Shown here: in pieces, positions 24,101 to 38,500 of the stretch | Layout: each line of letters starts with the position of its first letter | How positions within the stretch are numbered: the stretch's first letter is position 1 | Source: Macquaria australasica | Lineage: Eukaryota > Chordata > Actinopteri > Centrarchiformes > Percichthyidae | Assembly: GCA_005408345.1 (NCBI GenBank) | Contig: SEMN01000264.1 | Location: 248,001 to 312,000, forward strand | Direction of reading: 5' to 3' | Length of the DNA: 64,000 nucleotides | Position numbers and translations under genes: made by a program | The notes under the pieces: model-generated | The model's database searches: none | Told to the model about the DNA's origin: nothing | Seen by the model: the letters and a program-made list of their open reading frames with translations, nothing else

Positions 24101-27100
24101 TAGGGTTAGCACTATTGGAACTGGATCACACTATCAGCTAAACATACTATGAACTGACAAATCACAGTTTGAACCTATTCAGTCTCACCACTGAGTAGAC
24201 TGCAGATGGTGCAAAGATAAACTGCTTCCCTAAATATTTAGAGCCCAATTGCAAGCACCGTTGTGGTTAGCTATTTCAAATACAAATAATTCATTTGGTG
24301 TCTTAATTATACATTTGTGTCCAAACTTTGAATGGTAGTATATATTACAAGAGTACAGTTACAGATGTAACATTTATCCAAAAGAAAAAAATTTTTATTC
24401 CATGTGATCTTTGCTTTTACTCAGTGTTAAAAATCTTTTGTAAAGGGAATGTGAAATACTCAGTGTATGCACGGTTGGGACTTCTAGTAGCAAGGACAAA
24501 GAGGGGTTAAAAACAACATCCCACCTCTCACTCACAGGTAGTACACAAGACAAACTAAAAAGGGAGTCACAGTAAACAAAGGCTGCACACCTGAGCATGT
24601 CACAGCATTGTAGGTGTCAATAAATATACCATGGGAGCATACAGGAGTGTACCCTTTTATTGCTTTCTGTGGCTTTTAGCACCAAGTGTGTTTACCTTGT
24701 GCTGGGCTGCTCTTGTCCCAGATCAGCTCCCTGACTTCAACGTCCTCCACCACTTCTTTCCAGAACTGCAGAAGAACAGCAGCTGTTAGCAATGCACTGG
24801 AACAGATGCTAAAAATTCTAATTGTATAGTAAGTTGATTGCAACTGTCATGTTAACAGTCTGTCAGATAACGGACCTGACTAACTCATCAATCTCTAGTT
24901 ACTGTAGCATGACCATAAACAAAACCCATGAACTAAGGTTAACATGGCAGTTACTAAGAGTGAGATTGACTTACTCAATGGCAGGTAAGCACCCATTTAT
25001 TATTAAACTCCTATAACACTGTCATGCTGGACAGTTAAAAAAAGAAAAAAAAAGAACCAGAGTTATTATGGGTTTCATTCCAGACATTCTTCTTCCTTGT
25101 CAAAACCTGGCATCTTCCTGCCGCCTAAGCTAGTAGTGGCTAATGTAGCCACAAGCAGAGATGACAAGCAGGCTGCAGAGGTCTGGTAAGCTCACTTCTT
25201 TCTTTCTAACTCCACACCCCCAGATTTTTTTAATTTTCAAACTTGTAGTCCTCAGCCCCAACTGATACTGACTCAAGTGACATCACTTTTCAGATTTAAC
25301 ACAGCTCCCTCTGGAGACACTAAAGCTTTATACAATTTTAATATATGCTGTAGTACAGTTCTTTAATCTGGCACTAGTGCCACTATAGACTTATTTTTGC
25401 CCCTAATCATGAAAACTTGCACTATGTTATTAAGACGGCCTCCCCCTGGATAACACAGATTGAAGTCTTTTGAATTGGCCTTGAGAAAGATACTGGACTT
25501 CTATTGGCTGACTGTGACCTCTGACCTCTCCTGAGGACACAATAAAACGCTCCTAAGGATAAATTAAACACTACATTATTTTTGAGTCATGAGCTCACTT
25601 TTACGCATGCCTCTTAAATTGAGTTATATCAAAGTGAATTGACCTCCATTCTGTTTTAAAGACGCCTCAGAGTAAATGGCTCTCTGAGGTTCCTCTGAGG
25701 TTCCTCCTCAGAGGAACCTCTGCCAATCTTCACACTGAAAAGAGTGAAACGGATGCCTTGTGGCTTCTCAGTGAAAGCAGTATTAATAATGGCCTAACCG
25801 AGAAACATATTTAGCAGACGACATAACAGGTCACACAAATAAAGACTTCTTTTTTTACTTTACCCTGACAAAGTCCCGGGAGGTTTTCTCCTTCCAGTCC
25901 ATCCCGAATACCCCGGAGAAGCTGCCTAGCGCTACAAAGGCACAGAGGGAAGGTTAGAGTAGAGCATCAGAGATCAGTTGAGTATTTATTTGTCTCTATT
26001 CCCGTTCTCAATTCCCCCTTGATGGATTATGTTTAGGAGGTACTAAGAACAGAGAACCTCTGATCCTAGAACAAAGAGGTGAGAAAGGAGGGGCAAATTG
26101 GGGAAGTATTTTCAGTCTTACCCCCAGAATAATTCTTCTTCTGTAGGGCTGCACAATTAAAATGAAAACTAGGTTTCTCTAAATAAAGTTAGGATTAGAA
26201 AAGCAACTTTAATTCACTTTAGACATCTTAAATCAACTTATTGTAGACACGCTGAATTTCACAGTTTTACCAAAATGCTGATATTCTACAATGATTAAAT
26301 GTAAAGAATCAACTGTCTAAAGTTAAGTATATTACAAGGCTTCTGTGTTGGTTAAAGCTCTAATGAGTGCAACAGATGAAGCGATGAAAATCAAAAAAAC
26401 AAATCTTGAGCGAGGTTGGGAACGTACAGTCGTCGAAGACTCCGGCGTGGGCCAGCAGCAACGTGACCAGTTTGGGGTCCTTGTCCAGCTGCATGGCGTG
26501 CTTGCTCTCGTTGGAAAGCAGAGTGCAAACGTTGACAGCAAAGTCCACTTCGTTGGGTAGGCCCGAAAGGAGAGACAGCACCAGTTTGTTGTAGTCACAC
26601 GGCGGAGCGAAATCCGTAGACAGTCCATAGCTTTGGCGGAGATAGTCTGGAAAGGAAAACAAAACATATGTCAGGATTACTATACAAAATTCCACAATAA
26701 AACCATTGAAATGTCAGTGAGGTAAGAGAAATGGCAACACTGATATGTTTCATCACAGTACAGTCATATCATGTAGTTTACAGCGTTTGTGTGCAGTACC
26801 TCTTTAAATGACAAAAATCTATATACGTCTACATTTTCCAACATGCAGCTCGTAAATAATAAAAACGTGTGGTCAGGTAACACATTTACCATTTTAACAC
26901 ATTTTTTAAATACATTTAAATACTGTTGTAGAAGAAGCCCTCCATAAATGTGTCTTAATGGGGAAAATACAATACTTTGCATTGCAATACTGCCCACGCA
27001 AGCAAAGTAAACACAAATGGCTTTAGTGTATACAGTGTAATGTTAATGATGTGAAATATAAACCACTGTTATGGCCTTTGACCTGAAGACGTTTGCCTCT

Positions 27101-30100
27101 GGAGGAGATACAGAGAAGAAATGAAGCAGGGCAAGACAAACAACACTGTAGAGGAGTTTGGATTTTCAAGTCATCGTTGCAACATGTGAATCTAGCAATA
27201 AAGTCTGCTGCCTCTGCACACCTTCAGCCAGTTTAACTCGGATTTATTTTACCTTTAACTGAGTTTTTAAGCAAACCAAATGGGGCATCAAGCTGTTCAC
27301 TGAAAACTGTCTTTAGTTCAAATTAGTTTGATGAGCCGTGTCTTGTCTGACTGAGGAACATGAACGTTCTCTAGCTTCTAATTGATTGTCTCTGACTCAG
27401 TCAACCTCCATGATGGGCTTTTTATAATTAAAAGACTTCCAATCCTTAATAGCAGAGGTCTCTGTGTGGGGGAAAGAGTCATGACTTGAATGTTATTCAG
27501 CAGCTCTAAACGGCAGGTGATGCAGTCTGCAAAAGTTTCCTCCCATCCTATGGTTTGATTTTCTGCTAGCAATCATTTTGTGTGCATAGGTGTCATTTTT
27601 CCATACGGTAGGATATTTCAATTTGGTGCAGGATCTTTGTAGAGTGCTGCCTCTGGAAACCAATCGTAAAGCAGAGAGGAGTCCTGCTGAGTGAATTTGA
27701 TTTCCATGCTGAAAAGGTTTGCGCAGGCAAATGTAATTCAGCCGATTTGCCATTATAGCAGCAACAGCTCCATTCAAAAGCTGCCCATCCCTGCTCGTCC
27801 TCCAACACCCACGGCGTACAGAGGTGCAGGGGACTGATGTACGACATGCCTTTTGACAGATGAGGCTCTATGAGCAGAGAGAATTAAAAAGGTGTCGCAG
27901 GCCTCCTACAAGCAAAACATGACGAGGAAACAGGGCAGCCCAAAGCTCAGGGAGAGATTTCCAAACCAACTGTCAAATAATTAACCATCACTGAGCCTGT
28001 CAAGCCAACGAAGCACGGTTTCAGCCTGGCTGTCCTACTACATTACAGTGACATTTAAATTCAGAGCATGGGGCACAGTCTAGTACAGTTATAAAAGGTC
28101 TGTAACAGAGCTAGAACAATAAAAATCATCCAGGCAGACACAGCAGCCAATATTAGCTTGTTGCAGATGTATCGATATCAGTGTATGTTAGCCGATAAGC
28201 ATCAAGAAAATGTAGTACTGAACTGCCAAACAAGGGCTACATCCACGCTAAAACATTTTAATTTTAAAACGAAAACTCTCTCTGCACACACAAGTGTTTT
28301 ATCACCGTTTCAGAAATAATCTCCGTCCATACTACACGCCTGAAAAGGCATATCACATGACCATTCACGTGCACCGTGCATGCACGTGCCGGTGTAAACA
28401 GGAAGCAGATTGGCTACTCTGTGGTTGATTGTGGAGAAAATGGAGAAAAGTAAGAGCAGAGACTTCTGTGCTTGAACCAACGACCAGGTGGAACTGTTAC
28501 TGAAAGTAAGTGTTGTAATAGGAAGCGAACATGGGTGTCTGTCATCGTTTTAAAATGTCTCCATTTCCGCCCATCCTCTCTAAAGAGCCAACTAAAACAG
28601 GGTCAGCAGCGTTTTCAAAAGTCTCCGTTTTAAGGGTTACAAATTCCGTAGTAGTGTGGGCGCTAGACGTAAACGTAGCAAAAGTTATGCGTATTAAAAC
28701 AAAAACGTATTAGTGTGGATGTAGCTTAGGTTTCAGGTGATTTAGAAATGGTGTCACCATCAACATAGTTTGTCCACCTAAGAGCACTGACAAGCCATAA
28801 AATGTCTTGCTCAATATGCATCTTCACAATTAAAAAATTAAACAAATCTAAGGGATCTGTATCAAGATTGTTTATGTTATGAGTTTATGTAAAAACAAAA
28901 AAATATAAATATTGGGCTATATATATATATTGTTATGGGATTTTTTAAACCCCCAATTAGCATTAATTTGAAGGCATGTGTCTGGCCACATGGGGAATGT
29001 AAGTCCAATATTCACTCTCCTTTTGGTTCCGTTTTTGGTCTCCACCAACTCCTGAGGGAAATATCTGGCTAGCAGATAAATGCTCCAATAAGAACGACGA
29101 CGATTAGTGGATTAATCCATTAGTCTATTGACAGAAAATTAATCTCCAACTAATTGATGAATCGTTTGCCATTTTTCAAGCAATTCAACATTAGCTGTTT
29201 CCAGCTTCTCAAATGGGAGGATTTTATGCTTTTTAGTCATATATAATAGTAAACTGAATTTCTTTGGGTTTTGGATTGTTATTCAACTATTTTCTGACAT
29301 TTTATAGACCAAACGATATACACAGTCTTAACTCCAATATGTTCACCAGCTAGTCGACGCTTTGGTTGTCTGCCATTTGGTGCCGGGTAGAGCTTTTCAT
29401 CTAAAAACACAGCTGCCTGCTGCTGCTGAAAACAACGCCATGAGAGTGGTGAGAGTGAACCAAAAACAATGAGCTGAAAGATGCTATAAAGCTCCTTAGA
29501 GCTGCAGTCAGGTGATAACTCTTTGTTATTGCCGTGTTTGTCACTACGAGTGACCCCTTTCACATACAAGTTGTCATTTGATCCATTATTAATATAAAAA
29601 TGTTGATTAAAGCAGCTTTAAAATTCACCTGAGCATGTCTGCAAAAAGGTCCCCTCCAGCACTACAGGCAAAGAATCATCACTCAAAACAGCCTAAACTT
29701 AGAACAAGCTTTCAAAAAGAGTAGAATTGCGCTGTTGGGTGAAAACCACTGCATTCTTTAATGTCTGACTCATCTGGCTAGTCAGTGAGAAAAACTTACA
29801 AGCCACAGACCAAGTTCACCACTGATCACCGTGTGCCTTTTCCTTCCCTGGTCGTGTTTTGGAGTCAATTAGCTCAGCAGGCAGAGGGCTGATTGTTAGA
29901 GAAAAGAGCCTGTAACTAAAAGGCTGGGAGGCTCTAATCTAAACTGAAGTGGAGGGAAAACCAACAAGCGCTTCCTCCTTCCCTTCATCAATAACTGCTG
30001 TCAAACCAGTCAATTACCTCAGAGGCTCACTGTGAGGCTAATGGACAGCTCACATTTACTGTGTTGGACAATATAGACAAGAGGTTGGCCTTGGCGAGAT

Positions 30101-33100
30101 GCACAAAAACATTTTGTTTGAAATGTGATGTGGTTACTCTTTCATCATGAAGGCTGCAGCATGCTTGGGTTTTTAAAAAATGTTAGTCAATGCTTAGGTG
30201 TGTAGGCAACTTCCAAGAAATAAAAGGCACCAACAATCACGGCAAACGCACGCTTCATAGCCTTGGCTCAAAGCAGAGCTCTGCAAGGTGAAAAGTGAAT
30301 TAAATGAGTCACTGTGTTAGAAGAGTGATAAATGGGAAGGTACAATAAGCAGCAGGCTCATGAACTGGACAAACTGCAGACAGCTCAGCTATAAACAGGG
30401 CTCCTTAGCTAGGTTTGTCAAAGTAAAACTATCTGCTGTCTCTACACTTAGCTATAAATGCTTCCTTTGTGTGAAAAACGAGCATTAGAGGCACAATTAA
30501 TCGAATGGCCTGACGAGGCAATTGAGACAGAGTTGGTGTTACAGTGCGTCATTAGATTATGAATACAAATCACCATGGAGATTATGTGTCTGAAACACAA
30601 GGTAAAACAAAAAGCCAAGGACTTTTAGAAAAACTGAAGTTTGAAGAAATCTCACTTTACAGAGAGACGATTTACTTCTAAGGCTACTTTCAGACAGAAT
30701 CAGGCGTTGCGGTGATTCAACGCAGGGTTGAACAGCTGATGTACAGTCATTGGGGCAGCGATTGATCAGTCTCTCTTCCATCTTCACAGCTGCTAAGGTA
30801 AACAGCGGAATATTACAGTAAACAGCTAATGCTACAATGCGACAGGTAAACAAAGTTCTTCTTCACCTGGGCGTCTGCCGGTCTGATCACAGCAGCGTGA
30901 CGTCGGGTTGCGTTTCTCCAAAAGTTGATTGTTTTTTTTTTCGGCACCCACTGTGGCCTGAACACAGTACCCCCGTTCAAATGAATGGGAACATCTGCGT
31001 TTTCGCCGCAGCGCCTGCGTCTATCTGAATATAGCCTAAAGGTGAGATTTCACATCAAACTGCTCAGTTTGGAGATGATGCACTTTGTACTGGTTTGACT
31101 TGTATGAATGGGATCAATCAGAGGGATGCCTCGTTTTAACTTGGTAAAGGAATAGTTCCAACATTTTGAAATATGCTTATTCACTTTCCTGCCAAGGGTT
31201 AGATGAGAAAAACGAGCTGTAACGTTTTAAGTAGTGACTTTTTGAGGTGCTGGTAGGTCTTTGTGCTAAGCTAAGAGGCTGCGTACAGATATGAGTGTGG
31301 GATCAACCTTCTCATCTAACCCTTGGCAAGAAAGTGAATATGCACATTTCCCCAAATTTCAAACTATTCCTTAAATAATCCCTGCTTTTTCACATACTAG
31401 TGCAGGCACCAGTTCACATCAAAGAGCAATATGCCGCCTGCTCGATTACAGACCATGAAAACCTGACATGTTTTTCTTATACACACCACAGTGGATTCCT
31501 GAACAGTTAAAATGAAAAGTGTTACACAAAGGAACAATTTGTCAGGCCTGTAGCTTGTAACACTGAACCTGCATCAAAACTTGCAACCAACATATTTCCT
31601 TCCTCATCATATTCTTGAGAAATAAAATCAACCCACTAGAAAACCCTTGAAACAAACAATTATTATTGAGGCACATTTCTATGCATATGCTTGACCTGTG
31701 GGCTGACCAGTTTTGCCATGCATCTCGCACACAGTGCTGATGAAGCGGTGCTTTGCTGTAAATCACATCTGCGTGTGGATTAAGTGTTTGAGATGGCCAT
31801 GGGGCAGAGAGACAGAGACCGAGAGACAGGGTGAACTTCAGAGAGAAAACGAGAAACTGAGTGAGACAGAAAACAAGAAAGTATGCAAATAGAAACTGAA
31901 TCCATGTACCTGATACAGACGTGACAGAGACAGGAACAAAGAGTGAACTTGTGACCGCAGAGAGAGAGCAAGAAAGAATGAGAAAGCTTCTGAATACTAA
32001 GTATGGCGTACACAAGAAGCCTACCTGATACAATGTGTTGCTGGTAGTTATAAGAGCTGGGAATTGCACCGATTGGAAGAGAGGCTTTGGGATTCCCCGG
32101 CTGCGCTTCCTCATCATCCTCGCCGAAGTGGTGGACTTTCTCATACTTCTCCAAGTATCTGTGGAGGAAGAAAAAAAAAAAAAAACTGACGATGAGCCAA
32201 GACTTGCTTGGTGTGGATTTTGCTGTGAATTTGTGCTCTACTTTCTTACCAAGACTTGAGTGACTAAAGATTTGTTTTTTTGACTTATGCAGGCACATTT
32301 TCCTGTGAGTGCAGAAGCCTTGAAGTTCTTTCTCTGTGATACAGAATACAAACTCCTAACTTATGGAGGACCGAAACTGCCAAAATCAAAAATAAATACA
32401 TAAATGACCCAATAAATATGTTAATATGCCATTAAATGCACCATAAATAATATTAAACATAAATGCAGGCATTAATCAATTGATAAAATGTGACATAACT
32501 TGATATTTCTGTTTTAATTTGCTTCTGTATTTATTTACCTTTGCATATACATTCCCCAATTTATTTCGTTTCCCGTTTAATTTTCCATTTTATTTTTTTA
32601 TTTTATTTCTTTATTTATTCATTTATAAATTAATTTAGTTATTTCTATATTTCCCTATATTCTAAATTTAAAAATGAATAAATATAACATTCCCTACCCC
32701 TCGGCAACCCCTACAAGTTAATTCTGTTTGTTTAAGATGAAACTAATTGGACTGTAAAACGTAAATAGTATGCCACAATGAATAGTGCCCAATATGGTAT
32801 GTTAAGGTAATGTACGAGCTACCTTGAAGGCAACTCTACATGTTTAACAAACTCCGAACTTCTTCCTCTAATTTAAAAAGCTACAGTATGGAAACACTTT
32901 CGATTTTACAAAGTTAGACAAAAGCTACCTTGTACACAAGTTGTGTCACACCACTAACATGTAAAATAACATTACAAGTTTCATCTCGGTTTGGAGGGAA
33001 AACAACCTGTTGTTGATGCCAGACAGAAGTCTCAAACAAGTGACACAGCTGTCAGATATAAGGGTGAAATGAATGAATCACCCTTTCTGTAGCAGCTTCC

Positions 33101-34865
33101 ATCACAAATGCTCTACACCTGTACAAACTGTCAAGGAGACTATTTGCTGAAACAGCAAAATGCACCCTCACGCAATTAAAACATGACAATGCAGGTTAAT
33201 TCATGCCTAATGTACCAGGACACTCAAAGTGACCTCAGCACTACCGAGTCAAGAATCCTTCCTTTACTATTTGTGATTAACTGAAAGGACAAATATGGAT
33301 TTTTGGAACAAGGGGCCACCATTTCATAAGCCAAACAGGCTTATCAGCTGAAGGAATTTAACATTTCACCGTAACCCAGTCAAACTACAAACTACAGACA
33401 GATGAACACGTGTATGTACCATAGGCAGTGTACGCAAGCATGGCTGAGAGACAACTCTTATCTAGTTTCATGTCTTCAGGTTTTGTCTGTGTTAAGCAAC
33501 GTGACTCAACGTGAGGTCAAAAGGTCAGCTCTATGGTACTGAGATGTTTTATGCTTTCCAGATGCGCATTAAGGGTCTTAGTATGTTTTTGAAAGTTCCT
33601 ATAGGTGTACACCTATCGAGCCATGTAACACTGACCAATGGAAAAGAGTTTCTTTGTCTCCAGAATACTATAAAAGCTGTATTCTTGTATCTTCTCTTTG
33701 AGATAGAGAGAGATGGCTGATGACTTCTGTTGTCTATCTCGTATTGTACAATATATTTTTGTCAACGATCTGTAAGTGTTTTTTACTAGGAGCATAGGCA
33801 GTTTTTCCACGACACACCTTTAACTCAAGATAAAACATGAATCTACTTAGGACTTTGGTCTACACAAAAATGAAACTGAGATCATCCTTTTATTGCTCTG
33901 CACATTCAGAGGTATTTACAAAATTTTAAATGTTTCATTCTAAAATGCAATTTGATAGCTACCACGGTGAGCTTTCACCTAGCTTTACTTGTTTTGGAGT
34001 TGTTTTGGCAATCACTTCTACCAATGGTGCTTTCAGAGGCCCAAAAGTGTTAAGTGAAGCATGATCCACCTAGAAACTAAGACTAAAAAAAGAGCAACGC
34101 ACAATATGAGATAAGCAGGTATTTGTATGTCCGAGTGTCACTGCAACATTAGTCAGTAATATGACTGTGTGAGATGTGAAACATCAGAAAATGACCTCAG
34201 AAATGATCTGCCATCACAAAAAATAAATAAAACGGTGTAAATTTCACCACAATGATTAGAAGTGGTCCATACTGTGCATCACTGTACAAGATGATCATTC
34301 TTTACAGTACTATTTCAGAGGAAAACTTTAAATTAATCATAAATATCAGCTTGAACAACTCTTTTCCATTTTGGCTAAGAGGTTAGTTAAAACTACTTTA
34401 ATGCAAATATGTAGATGAGGTTTTTGTATTCTCATCTGAGCAGTGCAACAGCCTATAGTAGAAATAAGTGAACTGGCTGCAAAACAAACAGCTGTGAGCC
34501 AGCAATTCATCTTTAACAGTAATCATTCTCTATTCTCACATTCTTGACAAGTCTGCACTCAACTTGGGATAAAATATTCCCCATGAGCATGCAACTACTA
34601 ATTCAGGTTTTCTTGGATTTGATAAACACCTCATAATAATGCGAAGAAGCCTTCCAGACAAACAAAAACATACACACACGCGCGCACACAGCAAAATACC
34701 TCAGCAGTGATAGTGTGGTGAACCCTGCCTGTGTGGCAGTGAGTCACCAAGTGAGCGCCTGTTTCTGAATGAGGCCCCGCTTGTTCATCGTGGCCGAGGT
34801 AATCCCCGTCCGCTGGCTGCCCGGGTGACACGCTGGACTATAAATACACCCAGTCTTCATTTGTG

Positions 34866-34896
<31 letters not shown>

Positions 34897-35455
34897 CGAG
34901 AGAGAGAGAGTGAGTGTGTGGGGAGTGAAAGAGAGAGAGTGGGGAGTGCGAGAGCGAGAGCACGAGAGATAGGCCCCAGTCCCGACTGCAGCGTCATCAA
35001 CCGCTGTCTGGGCACAAGCAAGAAAAGGGCTGTGGGTAAAGACGGGTGGGGGCATGGGAGGGAAGAGGGGGGTTGACTGCAGCTGCTCATGTCTGCACTT
35101 CCCTTTTTTTCATACATGCATGATGAGAGGAACATCACTCCCCTCCCACTTGAGCAGCATGCGACTACCAACCAACAGAAACCAACGGGCTTTCATCATT
35201 TTACTACAACCGTTTAGGGAAATATGTGTCTTATCACTGCTAGTGCTGAGGGAGGTTTTCCCTCCAAAATAACACCAGTGCAAAGGGTGGGAACCAGGCA
35301 AGGCACGAGAAGTGATGAATACACCCTGTTGCAAACAGACACTGTCATTAGTATTGTGTTATTTACGGTCATCTGGATCACACCAGTGCAGATACTCCTG
35401 GTTTCCATTACTCTCAGCTGCCTGGCTGCCCAAATGCCCTCAGTGTGTTGTGTTG

Positions 35456-35502
<47 letters not shown>

Positions 35503-38500
35503 AGTCGATTGCCCCCTGCTGGACGTGGACACAGACATGCAAAACACACCCACACTGCCAATTTCTGGACAGAAACGTTTGCTGGGATTTATAACGGAGC
35601 CGGCTGTCCAACACAGTCTGAGGGTTGGTTTGCTTTGTCAATATTCACGGGACGTTTACTGATGGCAGAGTCAATTGAGAAAATACTGTATAAGTTGGAG
35701 TTACAAGTTACAGAACAGACCTTTTGTTGCCCCAAAGCAAACTTAAAGTCACAATAGACATGGCTCATGAATCCTGAGTGACTTAAAACAATGGAAACAG
35801 AATATCCTCAGTTACTTATATTGTGCTCTAATGGTATTCCTGTGACTCATGTAAGTGCAAAGGAAGAGTCTGTTTTCACCTCTGTGGTCAATGCATGCAT
35901 GCACATGGAAAGGTCAGCACAAAAAAAAAAACAAGCTATACTACTGTAATATAACTCAAGCTTTTATGATTGCAGGCATTTCCATTTCAGTTATCAGCCT
36001 GGTCAATCTCGATGGCACGGTAGCTGAGTGGTTAGCAGCGTTTCCTGGGTTCAAACTAGGCTTTTTAGCAGAAGAATTTTCACACAAGTGCGAGTTCCTC
36101 CAGAACACCGGCGCTAACACAGGTAAAACTTGTATGATTGCTTTTCAGCACCATCTCTTTGGAAATATAGTTGATGATCACTCAAGAGCATTCTACCTTG
36201 GGAATGTCCATTTTATATTATGTAATTCTGGAAAAAAGCTCCAGCCTCAGCCTAAATGAATACACTGGGTTAGGGCTGGGCGATGTATCGCATTTAAAAT
36301 TAATGGGAATTTGAGTTTTTGCATGATTTTTTGTCAAAAACGTACGTAGGTAGATAGCTGCCAACGTTAGCTGTCTTGAGTCACGGCAGTTACACCACCC
36401 ACCACAGTTATGGGAATGCTGTGACTCCAGGTGTTGCCCGACTCCAGGTGGCTAGCTAGCTCTGGCTATCTCGTAGTGAATTTAGACACACTGAAAAAGT
36501 GGACAGCACAGTGATTGTCTCTGCCATGTAGCCAGGTTGCTAACGCTAGCTAGCCAGGAGTTGTCTGATATCTGTGTTGAAACCGATTATTAAACCGCGC
36601 TTAGTTGAAGCATCTGGTACCGACAGTCCACAGCTGTGTGTGAAAACCTGTATTTTTTTAATATACATAATGATCACAGCCTTGCAGGTGGTGCAGGTCT
36701 TTAATTTAATATAGTCCTAAAAAAAAGATCTGGTTTTAATCATGTTTTAATGTTCCCGCATTTTGCATGAAAAAAAAAAAAAAAAGTGATTCAAATCGTG
36801 AATTGTCCCCAAGCTGTAATAAATATTTTTTTGCCCATATAGCACAGTTCTTTTCAAAATATTGTTAAATGGCATAAGGGACAGTGTGTAGAGAAATCAC
36901 AGATGATAGCGCTCACCACAATAAACCTGACTAGGTGTATACAAGGAGCTTGGGTTTCTTCTTTCAGCAAAATGTTAACAGACGTCTCTCCCTTTACTTG
37001 GGAATGACTAAATGCAGAAAACAAACTCCAGTTACGTGTAAAAGTAAAGAGATTCCTCTTCTAATGAAGAATTGCAGCCTAAACAACAACCAGAGCAGCA
37101 AACATTTTAACCATATCATCCATCTAATGAAATGGTAAAGCCAGATTCTAGGTCCACTGTCAAGTACAAGGCAGAACTGTTGATCTGCTGGTTAAGGAGA
37201 ATGGGGGAAGGAGATTAGGCTATCAGTGGTGGCCAACACTGCTGGAGGGCAGGTCAAATTACAGACAGGCTAAAAACACAAAGTCTCAAGAGCCTTCAGA
37301 AGTTATCCGTGATAGCAAGTTTGCTCAACCGCTCTTACTTCGTTAAAAGTCTCTCATTAGGCCTCGTCTTTATCCATAACCAGTCGTCATCTGAGCATCT
37401 CCAAAGTCTGAACAGCAGCTCGGACGAGGCGGGGGAATACAAACACAGCTAATGCAAGTCAGATCAAAAGGCCACTTCGTCCAGATGTTGCAGATGAGCG
37501 GGAGAGTCTATCGGCATACACAGGAAGCCGAGTGGGACCAACAAGCATGATGGTACCCAGAATAATCTCATAACCAGGTGTGAAAAGAAAAGAAGAAAAA
37601 AAAAAAAAAAAAAAAACACACCCAGCGAGCAGAAAAAGGTAGTCAAGTGTGTCTTTGGTGTAAGGCTGGGCGACAGCTGAAGGATTTCTTTTTCTTTTCA
37701 GCCCAAACAGTGATATCACATGTTGTCTTACTTCTTTGAATGACAAAATCAGGTGTATATTGCCTTGAGTATGTTATCTGAAAATGAAGACTTGACATTG
37801 AACTTAACATTAGCCACACAGTTTGGCACTATTACCTTCAAGTACTACTTTAGCACACAAATACATAAGTAGTTATGTTAATAGATGCAGTGGCCTCCAA
37901 ATAATTTGCACTGCCTCCAATACATTTTCAGTGATACTAACTTGATTATTGTATTTCATTTCATCTATTTTATTCTATTAACTAAGATTGTTTTTCACAT
38001 TCATTTCTTAACTTTTTCTTTCATAATCATAATTGTGATTTGGCAACATTTGTCAAATTTGTGTGTTCTCCACACAGGTATTGCCTTTTGGGCTTCTGTT
38101 TCTCTACAGCCTCAATAGTTCACTGAAGAACTTTCTCAATCTTTGGTTCCCATTTGGAAACCCACGTTGTTTGATATGCAGACAGAGTCACAGGAGATCT
38201 TTAAGATTAATATCATTATAATTTATTTGACATTTTTTCATTAAAAATGAACTAAGTTAGAAATACTATTAATTATAATCCACTGGCAGCTGACTGGAAA
38301 ATAGAGGAAAAAGTATGTCATGCTCAAATTCACATGACAACTAAAATACTGTCTAATTGCTGGGATCGTGAGAATTTTGGGCCCTGAAAGTGGGGTCACA
38401 AGCTAGTACAGTTGAGAAACACATGGGCAGCTAGTCTGGCGTTAGCAGAGGATTCATATTAAAATGTGAAACATTCAAATATCGACTGAAATGAGCAAAC

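Larger units (their letters stand above)
24766..26427 (-). other. arid2 introns 5 and 6 (around exon 6)
   Basis: Intron 6 (24766-25863) contains a perfect 15-bp-stem hairpin at 25686-25720. Intron 5 (25932-26427) shows nothing notable. Exon 6 itself is listed separately. Confidence 0.8.
26647..32024 (-). other. arid2 intron 4 (5.4 kb)
   Basis: Rich in mobile-element remnants: MITE-like elements at 28236-28726, 30681-31037 and 31147-31373, and a dispersed teleost repeat at 29095-29310. The remainder is A/T-rich, with no exon recognised. Confidence 0.85.

Noticed and set aside
29868..29945. tRNA-like TTAGCTCAGCAGGCAGAGG segment
   Set aside because: The A box is plausible, but there is no proper B box, acceptor stem or anticodon arm. 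At best a decayed SINE head; too weak to call.
31542..32144. 200-codon minus-strand open frame overlapping arid2 exon 4
   Set aside because: It is in a different frame from the exon and runs into intron 4; the rest is Leu/Ser/Phe-rich translation of an interrupted GAGAC-rich stretch.
35224..35757. 177-codon plus-strand frame with a long Cys-Val run
   Set aside because: The run is the translated TG microsatellite; no domain on either side.
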